DNA from: Archilochus colubris
Lineage: Eukaryota; Chordata; Aves; Apodiformes; Trochilidae
DNA: 64,000 nucleotides
Assembly: GCA_023079485.1 (NCBI GenBank)
Contig: CM041083.1
Span: 61,199,810-61,263,809, forward strand
Direction: 5' to 3'
The translations under genes and the position numbers were made by a program. Shown here piece by piece: positions 14,122 through 27,964 of this stretch (its first letter is position 1; each line of letters begins with the position of its first letter). The notes below the pieces were generated by a model. The model was not told the origin of the DNA and did no database searches. It saw nothing but the letters and a program-made list of their open reading frames with translations.

Positions 14122-14676
14122 TGTTGTGTGTTAACCCTGTGTTATCTCAATTCCCACTCTCCCCTTCACCCCCCACAATGTGGTGGGGGAGAGGTTCAGA
14201 AGGGTAAAAATGAAAAAAATCATGGATCGAGACAAACACAGTTTAATAGATAAAGCCAGAGCCATGCACAGAAGCAAAGCAAAACAAGGAATTAAATCAC
14301 TGCTTCCCATCAGCAGGAAGGAGTTTAGCCATGTCCAGGAAAGCAGAGCTCCACCACACTGATACTTGGGAAGGCAAAATGTCACAACTCTGAATGTTCC
14401 TTTTCCTTCTTCTGTCCCCAATTTTTATTGTATAGGATATCCCTTGAATGAGTTGTGCACAGCTGTCTCACCTATGTCCCCTATCAGCTTCCTATGAAGC
14501 CCCAGCCTGCAGGGCAGCATGAAAAACCGGGAAGGCCCTGACACTGGGTAAGGATTGTTCAGCAACAGGTGAAACATGGGTGTGCTATCAGCACTTTCTT
14601 GATCACAGATCCAAAACATAGCACTATATGAGCTACTGTGAGAAAAATTAACTCTATCCCCACCAAAATCAATACA
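14122..14676 (-). mobile_element. ERVL-like LTR, minus strand, probably solo
   Basis: On the minus strand the element begins TGTATTGATTTTGG at about 14676 and ends in a sequence matching the family terminus, seen on plus as TGTTGTGTGTTAACCC from 14122. It therefore has TG...CA ends and a length of about 555 bp. Midway is the family's TTAAACTGTGTTTGTC-type segment (plus-strand cagtttaatagataaagcc), where the polyadenylation region lies in related LTRs. The copy at 46.6-47.2 kb aligns with it throughout. I saw no gag, pol or env reading frame on either side and no clear 5-bp target-site duplication. It is a non-coding regulatory remnant of an old endogenous retrovirus. Confidence 0.75.
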
Positions 14677-17600
14677 CTCCCTTAAAACTTCCATACCTTT
14701 CTTCAGAGGAGACCCCAGTGAAAAAACCAGTTCCTCATACACAGACTCATTCTTCATAGTCACCAGTTGACCTTTTGTGCTTTGGCCTCTTCATGATGAT
14801 CTTCCTTGCATACATGTTTCCATGAGCACAAAATATTCAAAGATGTTAGCTAACACCCTGTCTGACTAGCCTGTGTTCAAAGCCAACCACTAAGACCTGG
14901 GGTGATAAATTAGTCTTGGGAATATTTCTGGATTCACCATATATATATTTCCTTCTACTCCATCATGCCTAGCAAGCAAAGCAAATTAACATTCCTCTGT
15001 TATTTCTCTGTCCTTTGGATTACAACTACAATTTTGAGACTGTAGACACTTACAAGGACTTAGTAACAGGTTAATAAATAAGCACGAACATTCTCATGCA
15101 CAAGGAGTCAATAGTCATAAAGAGAGAGAATTTCAAAGAAAGCTATCACCTACTATATTGCCTACTGCAGTGCTTCCAGTTGCCTCCAAGATGTTGAGAA
15201 AATGTTTGTAATAGCTATCCAGTGTTGATTTATGTTTTAGAAACTCTTGATTCTCAACACAAAGAAAAAAATGTTGAATTAATGACGTTTGACTGTACCT
15301 TTCTTTGATAATAGAAAATTTCCAGGCAATTAATTCTTAGTTGTTGGTAAACACACACAGCAAATAATCATGTAGTCAGTAACTGTCAGATTTTCACAGA
15401 ACAATTATTCTCTTATCTGTGGTTTACAAGAAATCTTGGAACCAACCTAGCTTTACCAGTTTCTGTGTGGAATAAGCTCTCATTTTTAAAAAACACACAT
15501 GGGATATGGCATCTCAGACTTTTTCAGCTTTTTTGAATGGAATAAAAATAATGAGTGAGACATAATCCAGAGCATACTCAGTTATTGTTCCAACTGTTTT
15601 CTACTACACAAAGGTTAAGTCTCTGTTCATGCCGCGGACCAACTTTTTTTCAATGTTTACATAAAACATATTCTCCAAGGCAACTGCTGTTCACAGATCC
15701 AAAATATATTCACAGTTTCAGAAATAAGCAGACTCTGCTGACAGATATGATAAAAGTAGCATTTATGTTCTTGCAATCAAGCACATAAAAAAAAAAAACA
15801 AAAATCAAAGAGCTATACAAGCTGTATTGTTATTACTCCTTCTATTATTATTGTTGTTGATGATGATGCAGAGAATCAAATTGTAGATAATAAGTAGCCT
15901 GTATCAGTACAATACCTAAAACCTCTAAGTGTTTTAGCCATCTCATTTACATTTGCAGATATCCAACACATATGAAATTCAATTGAATTATTACATCCAA
16001 TAAACTTTGCAAAGCCATTGTGCTTATTTACTGCCATTGTCTTTGAAGCAAATATAGTTCATCATCTCAGTTTTGTAGGTCAAATTTCCAGGTCGATGCA
16101 CATCAGAATTTAAATTATGTACATCTGACCTTACATAAGATTGAACCAGTCCTAATTTTTTTTTCAGGTGGCAGAAGTACATTTGCCATAGTACAAAAAA
16201 CTGTACATATTGCATACTTGTTCAGAAGATAGAGAAGTAATTATTTGGCCTTTTTTTTTTTTTTTGACTGAATGAAAGGATAACAGAAAATATATGGATA
16301 GGCATGGATCCAAATCCAGCTCTGTAGGATTTGTTGATAGAGAAGGCACAACTCACAGTTTTTTAAGCTTCAAAATCCAAAAAAATAGTTGAGAAAAAGT
16401 AATTGAGAACAGAGACTTGACTTTGAAAATAATTTGAACAGACTAGAATAAAAATAATCAGGTGGTGCATCCCATAAGACATCAAGGCATGGTGGATAAT
16501 ATTCTGGTCATATCCGCATTACACAAGGTAATGCCATGCTATTACTCTAACTCTGAATCTAGAGAAGTTTGTTAACTGGTTCAAAAGGAACTCTGCATTG
16601 ATTCCATTCCTTCCAGACTTCTTTTCTACATACAGTGCTCAGGAAAAATGTCAAGTGTTCACATTGCCAGCCAGGTTAACCAAAAGGTCTGTTGGTCTCA
16701 CAGGTTAAATTTGCCATACAACTGTTATGTGTGATAATCTTATCGGTATTTCAAGAAGAAAAGTATCTTCCATCTCTATTTTTATCTTGTTTGATCTTCT
16801 TTGTTTTAGATGTTGGGAACTCAAACACATCATAAAGTCTTGGTTGCTTTCTGGCCTATAGACTTGTTTTTCGATGGTTTTGGTTTTGGTTTCACTTGTG
16901 GTTTTGTTTTGCTTTTTCTTCTTTTTCCCAGTGAATGTTTCTAGTCTTCAGTGTTCTCTCATAGACAGTTTTTCACATTAGTGTGAATGAACTATTTAGG
17001 TAAGTAATCCTCAGATAGGCATCCAACATTTAGTAGCAGATAGATGAGATACAAGATAGCATTTAGATCATCAGTTAATCCTAATGATGTGGCTGCAAAT
17101 CTTTACAGCTGTAAAAGTGTTTGAAAAAATATTCAACTGCTACTTAACTGGTATTTAGATCATAACTTCTGGATAGAGCAAAATACAATTATGAAAAAAA
17201 GTGAAAAACATCTTTTCATCTGAGATTTTGGCATTTATTTTTCTACTCAAATTATGAACCTCATTGTACTCATCAACAATTTCAGTAAGAGCTTGGAGTA
17301 TTTTTGATTATCTAATATCTGCTGAGTAGGTAAGATTTCATTCTCTAAAAAAAGAGGTTGGTGTATGTGTAAACTTTTTATCCATGAAAGGATCAGCCTC
17401 AAAGAATTTACCATCACATTTAGTGCATTGATTAAGATAATGACTCATGTTACTATGTTTAGGTTTTACAGCACATAAAGAACAAAAAATTCCAGGCTTC
17501 AAAGAACAGACACGTGGGGAAGCCACAGAAAGAATAGAAGAAAAAATGCAAAGAAGGATTATGTAGCTATTTTCAAAAGCTTTAGAAGTTATTTAGAATT

Positions 17601-20600
17601 AATTTTAAAGTATTAATTAAATTATTATGCTAAAGATATCTAAAAGTTATAACTTTGAAAGTCTGGGAGTTGATGGGGTTTTTTGTGTTTTTCTTTTTTT
17701 TTCTTTTTTTTAAAGTGAAAAGAAATTAAAAGATTATAGGGGCTATAGGGAATCATAGGAGTTTATTTTCCGCTGTAGAGAGAAGTGAGGAGAATAAAAC
17801 TGATTCAGACAGAGAGATGAGACTTTTTTCTCTAGGAAATACCATTGTATTTTCTTCTCAAGAGAAACATTCTAGTTCATTACTCTGGTCAAGATCATGA
17901 TTTCCAATCTTTCATCTTCTCCTTCAGTCAGTATCCTTGATTTTCACAAAACTTTGGATGCATTCTCAAGGCAGAATAAATGAAAGCATGAAGGAGAGAG
18001 CTTAAGAAGGCATCAGACTCCTCTCTCTCCAGGCACAAAACTATGTTCCCTAGTCATTGTTTCTTCTTCATCTCTTGGTCCCATAAAGCATTTCAAGGTT
18101 TTCTTGGGATAGCTCCTCAGATCATCCCACTGACCACTTTGCTTTCCTTTGTTATTATTCACTGCCTACATTCATCCCAGCAGCTTGGAAGTTTCCTTAA
18201 CCTTGATTCTGTCTGCATCAACAAGCAAAGATTTCAACAAGCTGAAATCTTGTTGACTCTTGATGGAGTTAAAATCTTTATTTCAAATATGTTTCCCTAT
18301 TCTGAATGAAACTATCAATCTCACTGTCTTCTGCTTTTTTCACTTTACCTATTCAGTGTGTGTGTTTTAAGCCTTGCACATCATCTTACAAGCAAATCAA
18401 GACTGTGACACAAGAATGATTTAGTGGTTCTTTTCAGTGAACAATAAATGCTGAATACTTTCTAGAATGAGGATACTGATAATACCTTTTCAATGCATCT
18501 GTCTTTCATCTCTCTCATTTCTTGGCCTCGTTTATATACAGGTGAAGCCAATGTTTCATCCTTTTGACAATCCATGATGTACCTGAATTGTCTTGTCCTC
18601 CCTACAGATCTCTGACTTTACCAGGAGCAAAGAATGGGTAGAGCAAAATACAGGGTGGATGTTTTAAGAACAATTCTCTCTCTTGTAGTAAATCAAGCAA
18701 CAAAAAGTTCTGTAATTCACTGAACAGAAAAAAATAATGTTTTGAATATTGTTATGGAAAATCCTACTAATTTGAATAATTTTCAATTATACTTTAACAA
18801 GATTCAAGTTGATACATAAATAGATACATTTATTTTATACATACTTTATGATTTTGATAGATTTCCTTTAACACTTGTGAACCCTTCCCAAAAAGATTTT
18901 GAATGAAATAGGTGCATTTTGTGCATTAAAATAATTTCAGAAAAGTATTGCTATGCGGTGTTTCATACCTGTTTGCTGAAAAGAAAAAATTCCCTACAAG
19001 CAATAAAATTAAGATAAATGCACAATAATTCTGTAAGAATGTGATTTTGGTTTTCTTCTATAAGTGCTGTTTCCTTTCTGCTCCCTGCCATACTGTACTG
19101 AAAGTGTCATTGATAGAGCTAAGTAAATTGTCTTTTTTGCATTTCACATCTTTTTTCAACCAAAGCTTGTTTAGTCATCAGGTTCAAACTTTGCCATTAA
19201 ATTCATATTGTGCAATGAGTAGCATATTTTTGCACATCTGTTCCAACCTAAATTTCTACTACTTTTGCCAGTTATGCCAGAAGAATTTCTCTCCATCTCT
19301 TCTTAACCATAATTTTTGAGACTGGAATGATGAAGGAAAGATCTACACCTTCTCAATGTTTAAGGATGGCTTTTTTATTCCTGAATGCCTATTCTATGGG
19401 TTTTCCACTGATCAGTGTGTTTGAATGCTATGGAGATAGATGCCATAGACAGATGGAACCAAGACAGGTGAAACCAAGCAATGGACACCAATAGACCTAA
19501 CCTGGTCTTATATGACAGGTATAAAAATGTATCACATTATCCCTTTTACCATCCTGTACTATGCTACTCTTAAGTTGGACAAATTGTTTTAGACTGTTAC
19601 GCAAGAGGACAGCCAGGAGCTGCTTCCCAAAGCACAGGCTGTTTGATACTCTACAGGAATCCTAAAGAGTAGTCAAAAGAGCTTGCAAAGCACTGAAAAT
19701 TCTGTTCCCATGAACTTGTGGCTTCAATACTCCTCAGATCAAGTTAATCTGTCAGCTTCTTCAAGCATGTGGATAAACACATTGCATAACATCGTTGTCC
19801 TCACTGATTCATCTCCATTCACGCTTTATTAGAAAATGTTAACATGTAGTGAAATGCTTTACTTTCCTTGAGCAAGGGGCATTGTCCACATTAAAAGCTG
19901 AGAAGTATCAATCTAGATGTTCTGTGTGGTTTCCTCATTTTAAAGCACACAAATCTTTTTTTAAGATCATAACTCTTTTGATTCACTTCTGGTTTAAATT
20001 TAGTTGCCTGCTACAAAAGTTCATAATACTGTGAAGCCACATAATAATAAATGGAAGGTCTGAAAATTTAAAATATCCTTGAAAAAATCCTGTAGAATGT
20101 ATTAATCTTGCTTAAAAAATGTATCTGGTACTGCTTGCACTTTGGGATCATGAAAGATAAGTTAAATACCTTCATTTATTTTCAAAAACCTACTAAGCCA
20201 AGTGGGCATTTAAAAGCAGACAAAGGGAAAAATGAATTGAAGTCTACACATACATCAACCTGTGAGATCTTAGTTTTATTTCATTCTATAAGCATACTCA
20301 CTTTAAGGTAACACTGCATTTTCAGCAAGTTCTTGCATATCCTAGGCTAACAGCATTATGTTTTATAACTTCAATAATAACTTCTATCAAGTGGCAGATA
20401 GTTGTATATACCTTTCTAAAGTGTTCACAGGGGCTTCTGAATGCAAAGTCTCATAGATTTTTATTAAATTTTAGTGACATTTGTGATCCTAAAACATATG
20501 GGTCTTTTTGAAGATGCCACTATGGACTCTCAATATGGCTAAAGATAGCCTCCTTAAGAAAGATATCCTTAAAATGCCTAGCTTGATAGCAGGATTTTAC

Positions 20601-20867
20601 ATCTCATAAAAGCAGTTGTCTGAAAATCAACTCACCATAAATATCTCTGGTAACCTCAGTCCCAGATGCCAGCAGGAGATATAATTTCAATACCCTATGG
20701 ATGATATGTATATTAATATATATCAGGATAACTACCCGTATAACAAAGCTCACAAACAGACATCATTTAGCTCCTAGCTCTAGAGCACGAGGCTGCATTT
20801 TGAAATTTTATTCTTTATCTTGAGAACAGCTTGTCTGGACGTGTTGTACAATATCTATCACTGACAT
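14677..20867. other. Unassigned AT-rich DNA, no gene seen
   Basis: No coding or retroelement sequence is recognised. Small features include a trinucleotide-like run (ATT, GTT and GAT units) at 15844-15868, a T15 run at 16251-16265 and a T/G-rich patch at about 16867-16922. Open frames stay below 100 codons. Confidence 0.55.
16251..16265. repeat. Poly-T run, 15 bases
   Basis: An uninterrupted homopolymer in unassigned DNA, with no retroposed body recognised beside it. Confidence 0.9.
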
Positions 20868-20990
20868 TCCTATGAATAGACTGGATAAACATCTGTCAGA
20901 AACACTTTAGCTGCATTTCATCTTGCCTTGGGGCAAGCATTTGGACCAGACATCTTTACCAGGCCCCTTCCAGTCATGTACTTGTGTCTG
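20868..20990 (+). mobile_element. Ancient CR1/L3-like LINE 3' end fragment
   Basis: The stretch reads like a decayed 3' end of an old amniote CR1/L3 LINE. It has the segment encoding a terminal Leu-Asp motif (ctggataaacatctgtcag), then a cttggggcaagcatttggaccaga block, then ccccttccagtcatg, in the order of that family. It lacks the 8-bp terminal repeats of younger avian CR1 copies and is more diverged than any other copy in the window. It may therefore predate birds. The assignment is by pattern recognition and the boundaries are approximate. Confidence 0.55.
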
Positions 20991-21477
20991 TCTGCATCTA
21001 TATTTCAAGCTTGTTGAACAATAAACAGCAAATTTCTTATATGAAAGCCTTCAATTGAATGAACAAAGATGTTCCAGGCCTGATTCCAACAAGTAGCTCT
21101 CCAATACTGAGTCTTAAAGTTGTTTTAAGCCTATGATTGTAATGGTGGTGTTTAACACTTTCTGTCACGTCCTCCATACTCACTCAGGCTGTGCAAAACA
21201 AACTTTTTATAATTATCACAGAGAAAGCATGAAGTAGAATCTCTTAGTGAGTAAGGTTGTCCTATCAGTAACAATGACATTGTGGCTTTCTGAATATATA
21301 TGCAAATTAAAGCTTTTTAGGAGACTAATCTACTCAAATCACTTTTCCCAAATTCCTAATATCTGGTAAGCTGTCTTGGATACACTTCTTCTTAGACCCA
21401 TTATTAACTTTATTGATGGAACTGCCACCAATTTCTTCATTCCTGTGACTGAAGACAGGACTCTGGTAGGAAGCTCT

Positions 21478-21712
21478 TCCAGGGGAGATTTAGGTTAGAC
21501 ATTAGGAAAAGTTTTTTCACCCAGAGGGTGGTTAAGCAGTGGGACAATCTTCCCAGGGAAGTGGTCACAGCACCAAGCCTGCCTGAATTCCAGAAGTTTG
21601 GATGACTCTCTCAGGCACCTGGTGTGATACTGGGGGTGACCTACACAGGGACAGGAGTTGGACTTGATGATGATGATGGACCCCATCCAACTCAGCATAT
21701 TCTATGATTCTA
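21478..21712 (+). mobile_element. CR1 LINE 3' end, plus strand
   Basis: This is a 5'-truncated CR1 of about 235 bp covering the end of ORF2 and the 3' UTR. Recognisable blocks are the ttaggttagacattaggaa segment, the cccagagggtggtt segment and the end ttggacttgatga followed by attctatgattcta. A GAT trinucleotide has expanded to four copies near 21668-21678. The sequence carries indels and has no usable reading frame. Confidence 0.85.
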
Positions 21713-23694
21713 AGTTGTCCTTACATCAGCTACAAGACCTGCAGTATAGGATGTTTGATTCTTTCCCACACTGAGGTTGCTGTCTATGAAATCAGACACA
21801 GCAGCTCCCAGGATTTGTCCCTACAGGTGGCTGGATAGCTTTTAGATGTACAAAGCCATACATCTCAGGAATGACAGCCTAACCCCAGGAAGAAAACGAA
21901 AGCTTTGTCAGTCATTTATGAGTTAATCACCAGTTTGTCTTTTGTTGCCTTTTTTTTCCTTAATAATAAGCTTCATCTTAGACTACTTTGTTATTTTCTG
22001 TATTTTATAAATAGAGGACAGAAACAAATCAAATGATGTAGGCAAGGAGTCAAATCAAGAACAGATCTAGATCCACAGAAATACATGCATATATTATTTT
22101 CAGTTCTCACTGGAGTATGAACTTGCACAGATAAAATTAAAGGAAACAGTGTATTCAAATTCAGCAGAATGCTTTTTCCTGGCTGCTAGGCAGCAAGCCA
22201 GCAGTGAGTGACAATATGTTAATCACACCAAGTTAACCCAGATGCACTGGCTCTCTCTGAGTGACTGCCTCATCCTAGACGGCAGCTGGATAAACTTATT
22301 TAACAGGCAGATAGACACATCAAATCTGGTTTCAGGGGGTTAAGATAAGATACATGAGCACAGTGCTCATAAAAGAAATGTTTCACTGGTAGTAGTTGAA
22401 AATGGCAGAGAAATATGGGATAAATTATGATTTCAAGAAAGTTAATGGAAAATATAGAAACATTAGGTGGAACTTTTTTTAGAAGATGATATATTGATCC
22501 CATGAAGCAGAAAAAAACATTTCTCATTGCTATGGAGAAAGTGACCTGTATTCCAAGTTGTTTTACATAACCTACTGGAATAGTTGTTTAGAGAAGAAGC
22601 AGAAATCCAGATTTTCCTTATTAGAATTCAGAGCCTTAGCTACTGGCTAAAATATATATTAGATCAATGTACTCTTTTTATCTCTCTTTGGTCAAATGAA
22701 TATTTAATTTTTTCAAGCAAAGTTGAACAGTCTTGATGTGGAGAAATGGAAAGGCCCTGTCTCCTGACATTACATACCATGATAACAACCAAATAGAGAC
22801 AGGTGAAAATTCGGGTGAAAATTAGACATTTTTTTCCACAGCCTGCTGGTCTTATTAGGAAAAAAATGAGGAGCCTTTGGTGTCTTGGGAGGAGTTTAGC
22901 TTTCTAAAATAATCTGAAACACTTCTAAGGGATAAAGCCCTTGGGATGAGGCAACCAGAAGAGCTCCTCTCCTTTACTTCCAGCAAGATTTAATTGTATT
23001 TAGCCCTCTGGTCAGGCCACAAGGAGAACCTCAGCATCCACAGCTTTAATATTCCAGGGTGAGGCATCAGATAAACAGGATATGAAGAATCTAAATTTTC
23101 ATGGCAGCATGGCTACCATCCCTGCTTGAGTTTGCATCCCCTCAGTTCACTCATTTCTGAAAGAAGGGCTATTTTCATCTGGAAAAAAAGCTGTGAATAT
23201 TTTATTGAATTTATTTTGCTATTTATTTTTAACCTAGGGAAAAATTGGCAGAATTTTACTCAGAAGTCTTGTTATTGCCTTTTCGTGACTTCTGCTACTT
23301 TCATTTTTACTTCTCTCAAGATAAATTGATGTCATTTCACTTGTTCCTCTCCTGCCAAAGACAAATTACATCATTTTCTTTTCATTTCTTTGCTACTTAT
23401 AGCCAGAGATTCCCCAGCTTCTTAGGCAAATCATATTATTTGACTTTTTCCTTTTCCTGTATGAAGTTTATGTATTGAGATACTTTTCAGAAGAGAAAAG
23501 GTTATTATCTTTTCTTTCAAAAATTAAGCTTTAATTCAGATCTGTCTTATAGTCACTGTAAAATTACTGAATAACTTTAACATACTTTGAGCTTGGACTG
23601 AAGGGATCATTGTTTTCATAATTTACATTAGAATAAAAGCAGTGTTAACACTACTGATATATGCCAAATTTTGTTCAGATAAAAAATCTGCTTT

Positions 23695-23866
23695 CACAGG
23701 TTGCCCAAGGAAGTTGTGGCTGCCTCCTCCTTGGAAGTGTTCAAGGCCAGGTTGGATGGGGCTTTGAGCAATGTGGTCTAGTGGGAGGTGTCCCTGCCCA
23801 TGCAGGGGGGTTGGAGCTGAGTGATCTTTAAGGTCCCTTCCCACCCTGGCCATTCTATGATTCTAC
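23695..23866 (+). mobile_element. CR1 LINE 3' end, plus strand
   Basis: A short 3' fragment begins at cacaggttgcccaagg and runs through gttcaaggccaggttggatg and tgcccatgcaggggggttgg to a terminal attctatgattctac. It is the same 3' type as the outer CR1 at 59869-60222 and the minus-strand copy at 47881-48112. It has no coding capacity. Confidence 0.9.
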
Positions 23867-25365
23867 AGTTCACCTAGAATACTTGTATCCTCTCTGAAGT
23901 AAAATCTTTATTTCTTACTAAGAAAATATCTTTCTCCACTATTTAGTTTACATTTCCCCTTCTAGATTATACATTTTTTCTGCATAAATTTTATTATGCT
24001 CTCGTTCTTCTTTTGTATACTGAATTGAGTTTTCTTTCTTAACTTCTTTGCACACCTAAAACTGTGCATTCACCCTCAGCTGAATACAAGAAATAATTTA
24101 CTTGTAACTGTGCTTCAGCTAGGTTTGAGATTATCCCCTGCTTCCTCTCCTAAGCCTGATAAGAATATGTTGATTCTGTTTGTTGTGGAGGTTGCAAAGT
24201 GCTGCTTCAGAGCACATTAAGAAGAACCTTAAGTTTCACATGGAGAGGTTACTATTATGAAGAGTTTCAATTTAGTTTGGCTGCTGCTTTTCAACATCAC
24301 TTGAAAATGTGTTTATGCTGCTGCACTACAAAAGAGCAATTCCAGGTAATAAGAGAAAAGAACTAACATAATCAAATAAGCCTACATGAATTTGTGTATT
24401 CAGGTGTTTTTCACTGTTATTAAAAGGCATAAAAAGGCTGCTTATCAGTTCTTAAAAGTAGTGTGCTGGCTGATCCATTTGTTCAAGAGCTGGTACATCT
24501 GTGCCCTGATGCTTTTCAAGCCAGGAATCATTGACTCCAGTGAAACAAGAGAGTCCTGACTACAGTAGGTAAGAAAAGCAGACAGGAAAGTTTGACTAGT
24601 AAGAAAATTAGAGAGTATTTTGATTTGCAGAATGTAACTAGACTCATTGTGGATTCATTAAAAGCTAATTGTACCTGACACATACTTGAAGTACTCATGT
24701 AACTGAAGTTGTTGAAAGATCAAACCACTGATCCATTTCATCTGGATGTCTTCAAAACTCCTTGTGCTTTACACTACAAAAACATACTCCTCAGCTCCAT
24801 TTTTGTTGATAGTGGTTTTCTTTTAAAAATAACATCATCACAAGCTAGGGCAGAAGGATTTGCAAGAAGTTATTCAGATCTTCTATATTGAATTGGATTA
24901 ACTATAATTAACACCTTATTGTTAGACATCAGCTCATAATTCTGGAGAAAGACCTTACCATACCCTGAGTGCCTGGGGGTGGGAGGGTAACAGAGCTTTT
25001 TTCTAATTAGAGAATAGCAAAATTTCTCCCGCATAATAATTATATACTCTATGAAAAGTATATATTAATTTCCAGAGTAATTTTTAAGAAAATCTATAAA
25101 CAAAGGCAAAAATATTAATGTAATATATACATAATGGGTTGAATAATGATAACATTAGATTTCATAAATTGATAGAGGCCATGAGCTCTTAATCTTTGGT
25201 AATGCTCCTCATGTTGAGACAGCGCACAAGCATTACATTTAAAAGAGATTGCACAATCATTATAAAAGAGAGATGTTTATCACTCCAGTGCTGAAGCAGT
25301 TAATTCATAGTTCCCAGCAAATAAATGTCCTTCTCCATGAGATTTCTGAAGACATGCCTGTCCTT

Positions 25366-25423
25366 TCTATAATTCTTATAAATTCTTATATATATTCTAT
25401 AATTCTTTATAATTCTTATAAAA
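25366..25423. repeat. Imperfect AT-rich tandem repeat
   Basis: About 58 bases are built from variants of tctataattcttataaa in three to four loosely aligned copies. It is a local slippage product in AT-rich DNA. Confidence 0.8.
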
Positions 25424-26220
25424 CAGATACCTTTATAAGATGGATACCACATTTTCCTCTCAAATGTTTAAGTGGCGATGAACTCTTAGTTTAGAGCCCT
25501 AGAGCAGACTTAACTGCTATATGAAGGAGGTTCCAGGCTTTCTGTACATGGAGGTACATCAGAAACAGCTACAGCTTATGAAGTGGGCTTATCTCAGCAC
25601 TTCTGGAACATTTTGAAGCCAAGTACAAGCAGGGCAGATTTTGAAGGGCCAATAAGATATGCTTGAAACAGAATACTTCTCTCAAGAAATGTCTCAGCTT
25701 CAAATTCAAAACAGATACTGAGTATTGTGCCATGTAGTGCACATTTGAAAGAGATGTCATAGTGAAAAACATGTTATTCCCATTTAAGAGGAAGAGACAA
25801 ACTTCTTACTGACCCTTGGGGGAAAGCAAGAACTCCAGAAATGCTCTAGAAGCATTGCTAATTAAGAAGGAAATTAGGGAATGGATGAAGCACCCAACAC
25901 TGGTAACTAAAACAAAGCCTCAAGTGATCACGTGAAACCTATTTGTGGGTATTTTTGTTGGTTCCATATCACTTTTCCTTCTGTGGCTATCCTTCCTCCT
26001 TTGATGGAAAAAAAAATAGGAGAGTGAAACAAAGCAAGATTCATCTTAACACATTAGGCCTACCAGATTATATTATATATCTGAGTATAAACTGAATGGC
26101 TCTCCATACCACGTGAACCAGTTTGCTCTCCATTGATTATAATGGAAGCTCAGACACCAAGTTCCAGTTTATGTCCAAATGTAAACACTTTAATTTATAT
26201 ATTTTAATCTATGAGCTGAA

Positions 26221-27534
26221 TCCCAGCTGGAGTGTTAATAGAAGGCAAAAAGAGGCTCTGGGCAACTACAGGTCTGTCAGTCTGACCTTGGCACTGGGGA
26301 AGGTTACATAGCAGATCATCATGGGTGCCATCAGACAGCACTTTCAGGGTAACCAGATGCTCAGGCCCAGTCAGCACAGGTTTCTGAAAGGCAAGTCCTG
26401 CTTGACTAACCTGATCTCCTTCTGTGACAATGTCACTGGCTTTCTGGATGAGACAAATCCTGTGGATGTTACCTATCTGGACTTTACCAAAGCCTGTGAC
26501 ACCATGTTCCCACAGCATTCTCTTGGAGAAACTGGCTGCATGGATGTGCACACATTTCACTGGGTAAAAATCTGTCTGGATGGGTAACCCAAAGCATTGT
26601 GGTGAATGGGATCAAATTCAGTTGGTGGCCAGCCACAAGTGATGCTGCCCAGGGATCAATATTGGGGGCAGTTCTACTGAATATTTTTATCAGTGGTCTG
26701 CCCAAGGGGATCAGATGCATCCTCAATAAGTATGCAGATGACATCAATTTGAGTAGGGATCTGGACAGGACTGATTGATGGGCTACAGAACTGATGCATG
26801 AGATTGCAGCAGGCCAAGGGCTGGGTTCTGCACTTGGGTCACAACAGACTGAACCAAGGCTACAGGCTTGGGGAAGAGTGTCTGGAAAGCTACCCAGCAG
26901 AAAACACCCTGGGAGCCAACCGTCTCACTATGAGCCAGCAGTATGCCTAGGTGGCCAAGATGGCCCAGAGCACCCTAGACTACATCAGAAATATCTGGCA
27001 AGCAGGACTAGTGAAGTAATAGTCCCCTTCTTTTAGGCACCATAAGGACGCACCTTGAATACCATGTTTAGTTTTGGGCTCCTCACTACAAGGACATTGA
27101 GGTGCTGGAGCACATTCAAAGGGCAACGAAGCTGGGGGGTGGAAGGTTCTAGAGCACAAGTCTCATGAGGAGTGCCTGAGAGAACTGGGGCTGTTTAGTC
27201 TGGAGAAAAGGAGGTTTATCACTCCCCACAACCACCTGAGAGGAGGCTGTAGGGAGGTGGTGGTTGATCTCCCAGGTAACAAGTGGTAGAAAAAGAGGAA
27301 ATGGCCTCAAGTTGCACCAGCTGAGGTTTAGATTGAATACTAGGGAAAATTCCTTCATTCATTGGAACAGGCTGCCCAGGGAAATGATGGAGTTACATCC
27401 CTGGTGGTTTTTTAAAAGACTCATAGATGGCATGATTATGAGTATGGTTTTGTGGTGTACTTGGCAGTGTGCTAGGTTCACAGTTTATCTTGATGATTTT
27501 AAAGGTCTATTCCAACCTAAATGATTCCATGAAA
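26221..27534 (+). mobile_element. CR1 LINE, 5'-truncated and degenerate, plus strand
   Basis: About 1.3 kb covers much of the ORF2 reverse transcriptase, the C-terminal region and the 3' end (ttccaacctaaatgattccatg). It starts in the segment ctctgggcaactacaggtct, which in CR1 lies upstream of the RT catalytic motifs. It has frameshifts and stops throughout, and only one terminal 8-bp unit survives in mutated form. It is older than the copy at 29.0-30.2 kb. Confidence 0.9.
26321..26587 (+). pseudogene. CR1 ORF2 reverse-transcriptase remnant
   Basis: An 88-codon open stretch preserves part of the RT domain, including CLTNLISF at about residues 27-34 and YLDFTKACDT at about 52-61. The latter corresponds to the conserved [10 protein letters not shown] motif. 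The frame then breaks. The later catalytic YADD-type motif is still visible in another frame at 26731-26742. The protein would have copied CR1 RNA into DNA at the insertion site, but this copy cannot encode it. The first Met is arbitrary because the element is truncated. Confidence 0.8.
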
Positions 27535-27964
27535 TAGCAACGTTATCTTTTCTTTCTCCTCACTCTCCATTAAATTTCCTGACAGTCTCTCAGATGTGGT
27601 ATATCACACAGTGATATTGTATGAACATTATAAAACAGGCCTTTGAGATTCAGAAGCAGTGTTCCAAACTATGTTGTGAAATGAAGAAGGAATCAAGAAA
27701 CAGCTTCACCATGGCTGTTTGCTAGCTACTGATAACCTCATAAACCCTTGTACTTCTGAAATAAACTTATAGTATCATTGGTATTCTGGAAATCTATATT
27801 TAAACATGCACAGCTACTGTTAACTTTGCACATGCTAAAAAATTTTTTGAATGAGAATACAGTGTCAGAATGGGATCTTGATATATATTTCTTTTAAGAT
27901 CTATGGAAAAAACCCACCTATTTTTAATGACTTTTTATTATCTTCTTGCCTAGCAATGGCTTAT

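Noticed and set aside
14425..14763. 112-codon minus-strand frame overlapping the LTR
   Set aside because: It runs from flanking DNA into the non-coding LTR, does not resemble a retroviral protein, and is broken at the LTR boundary by family comparison.
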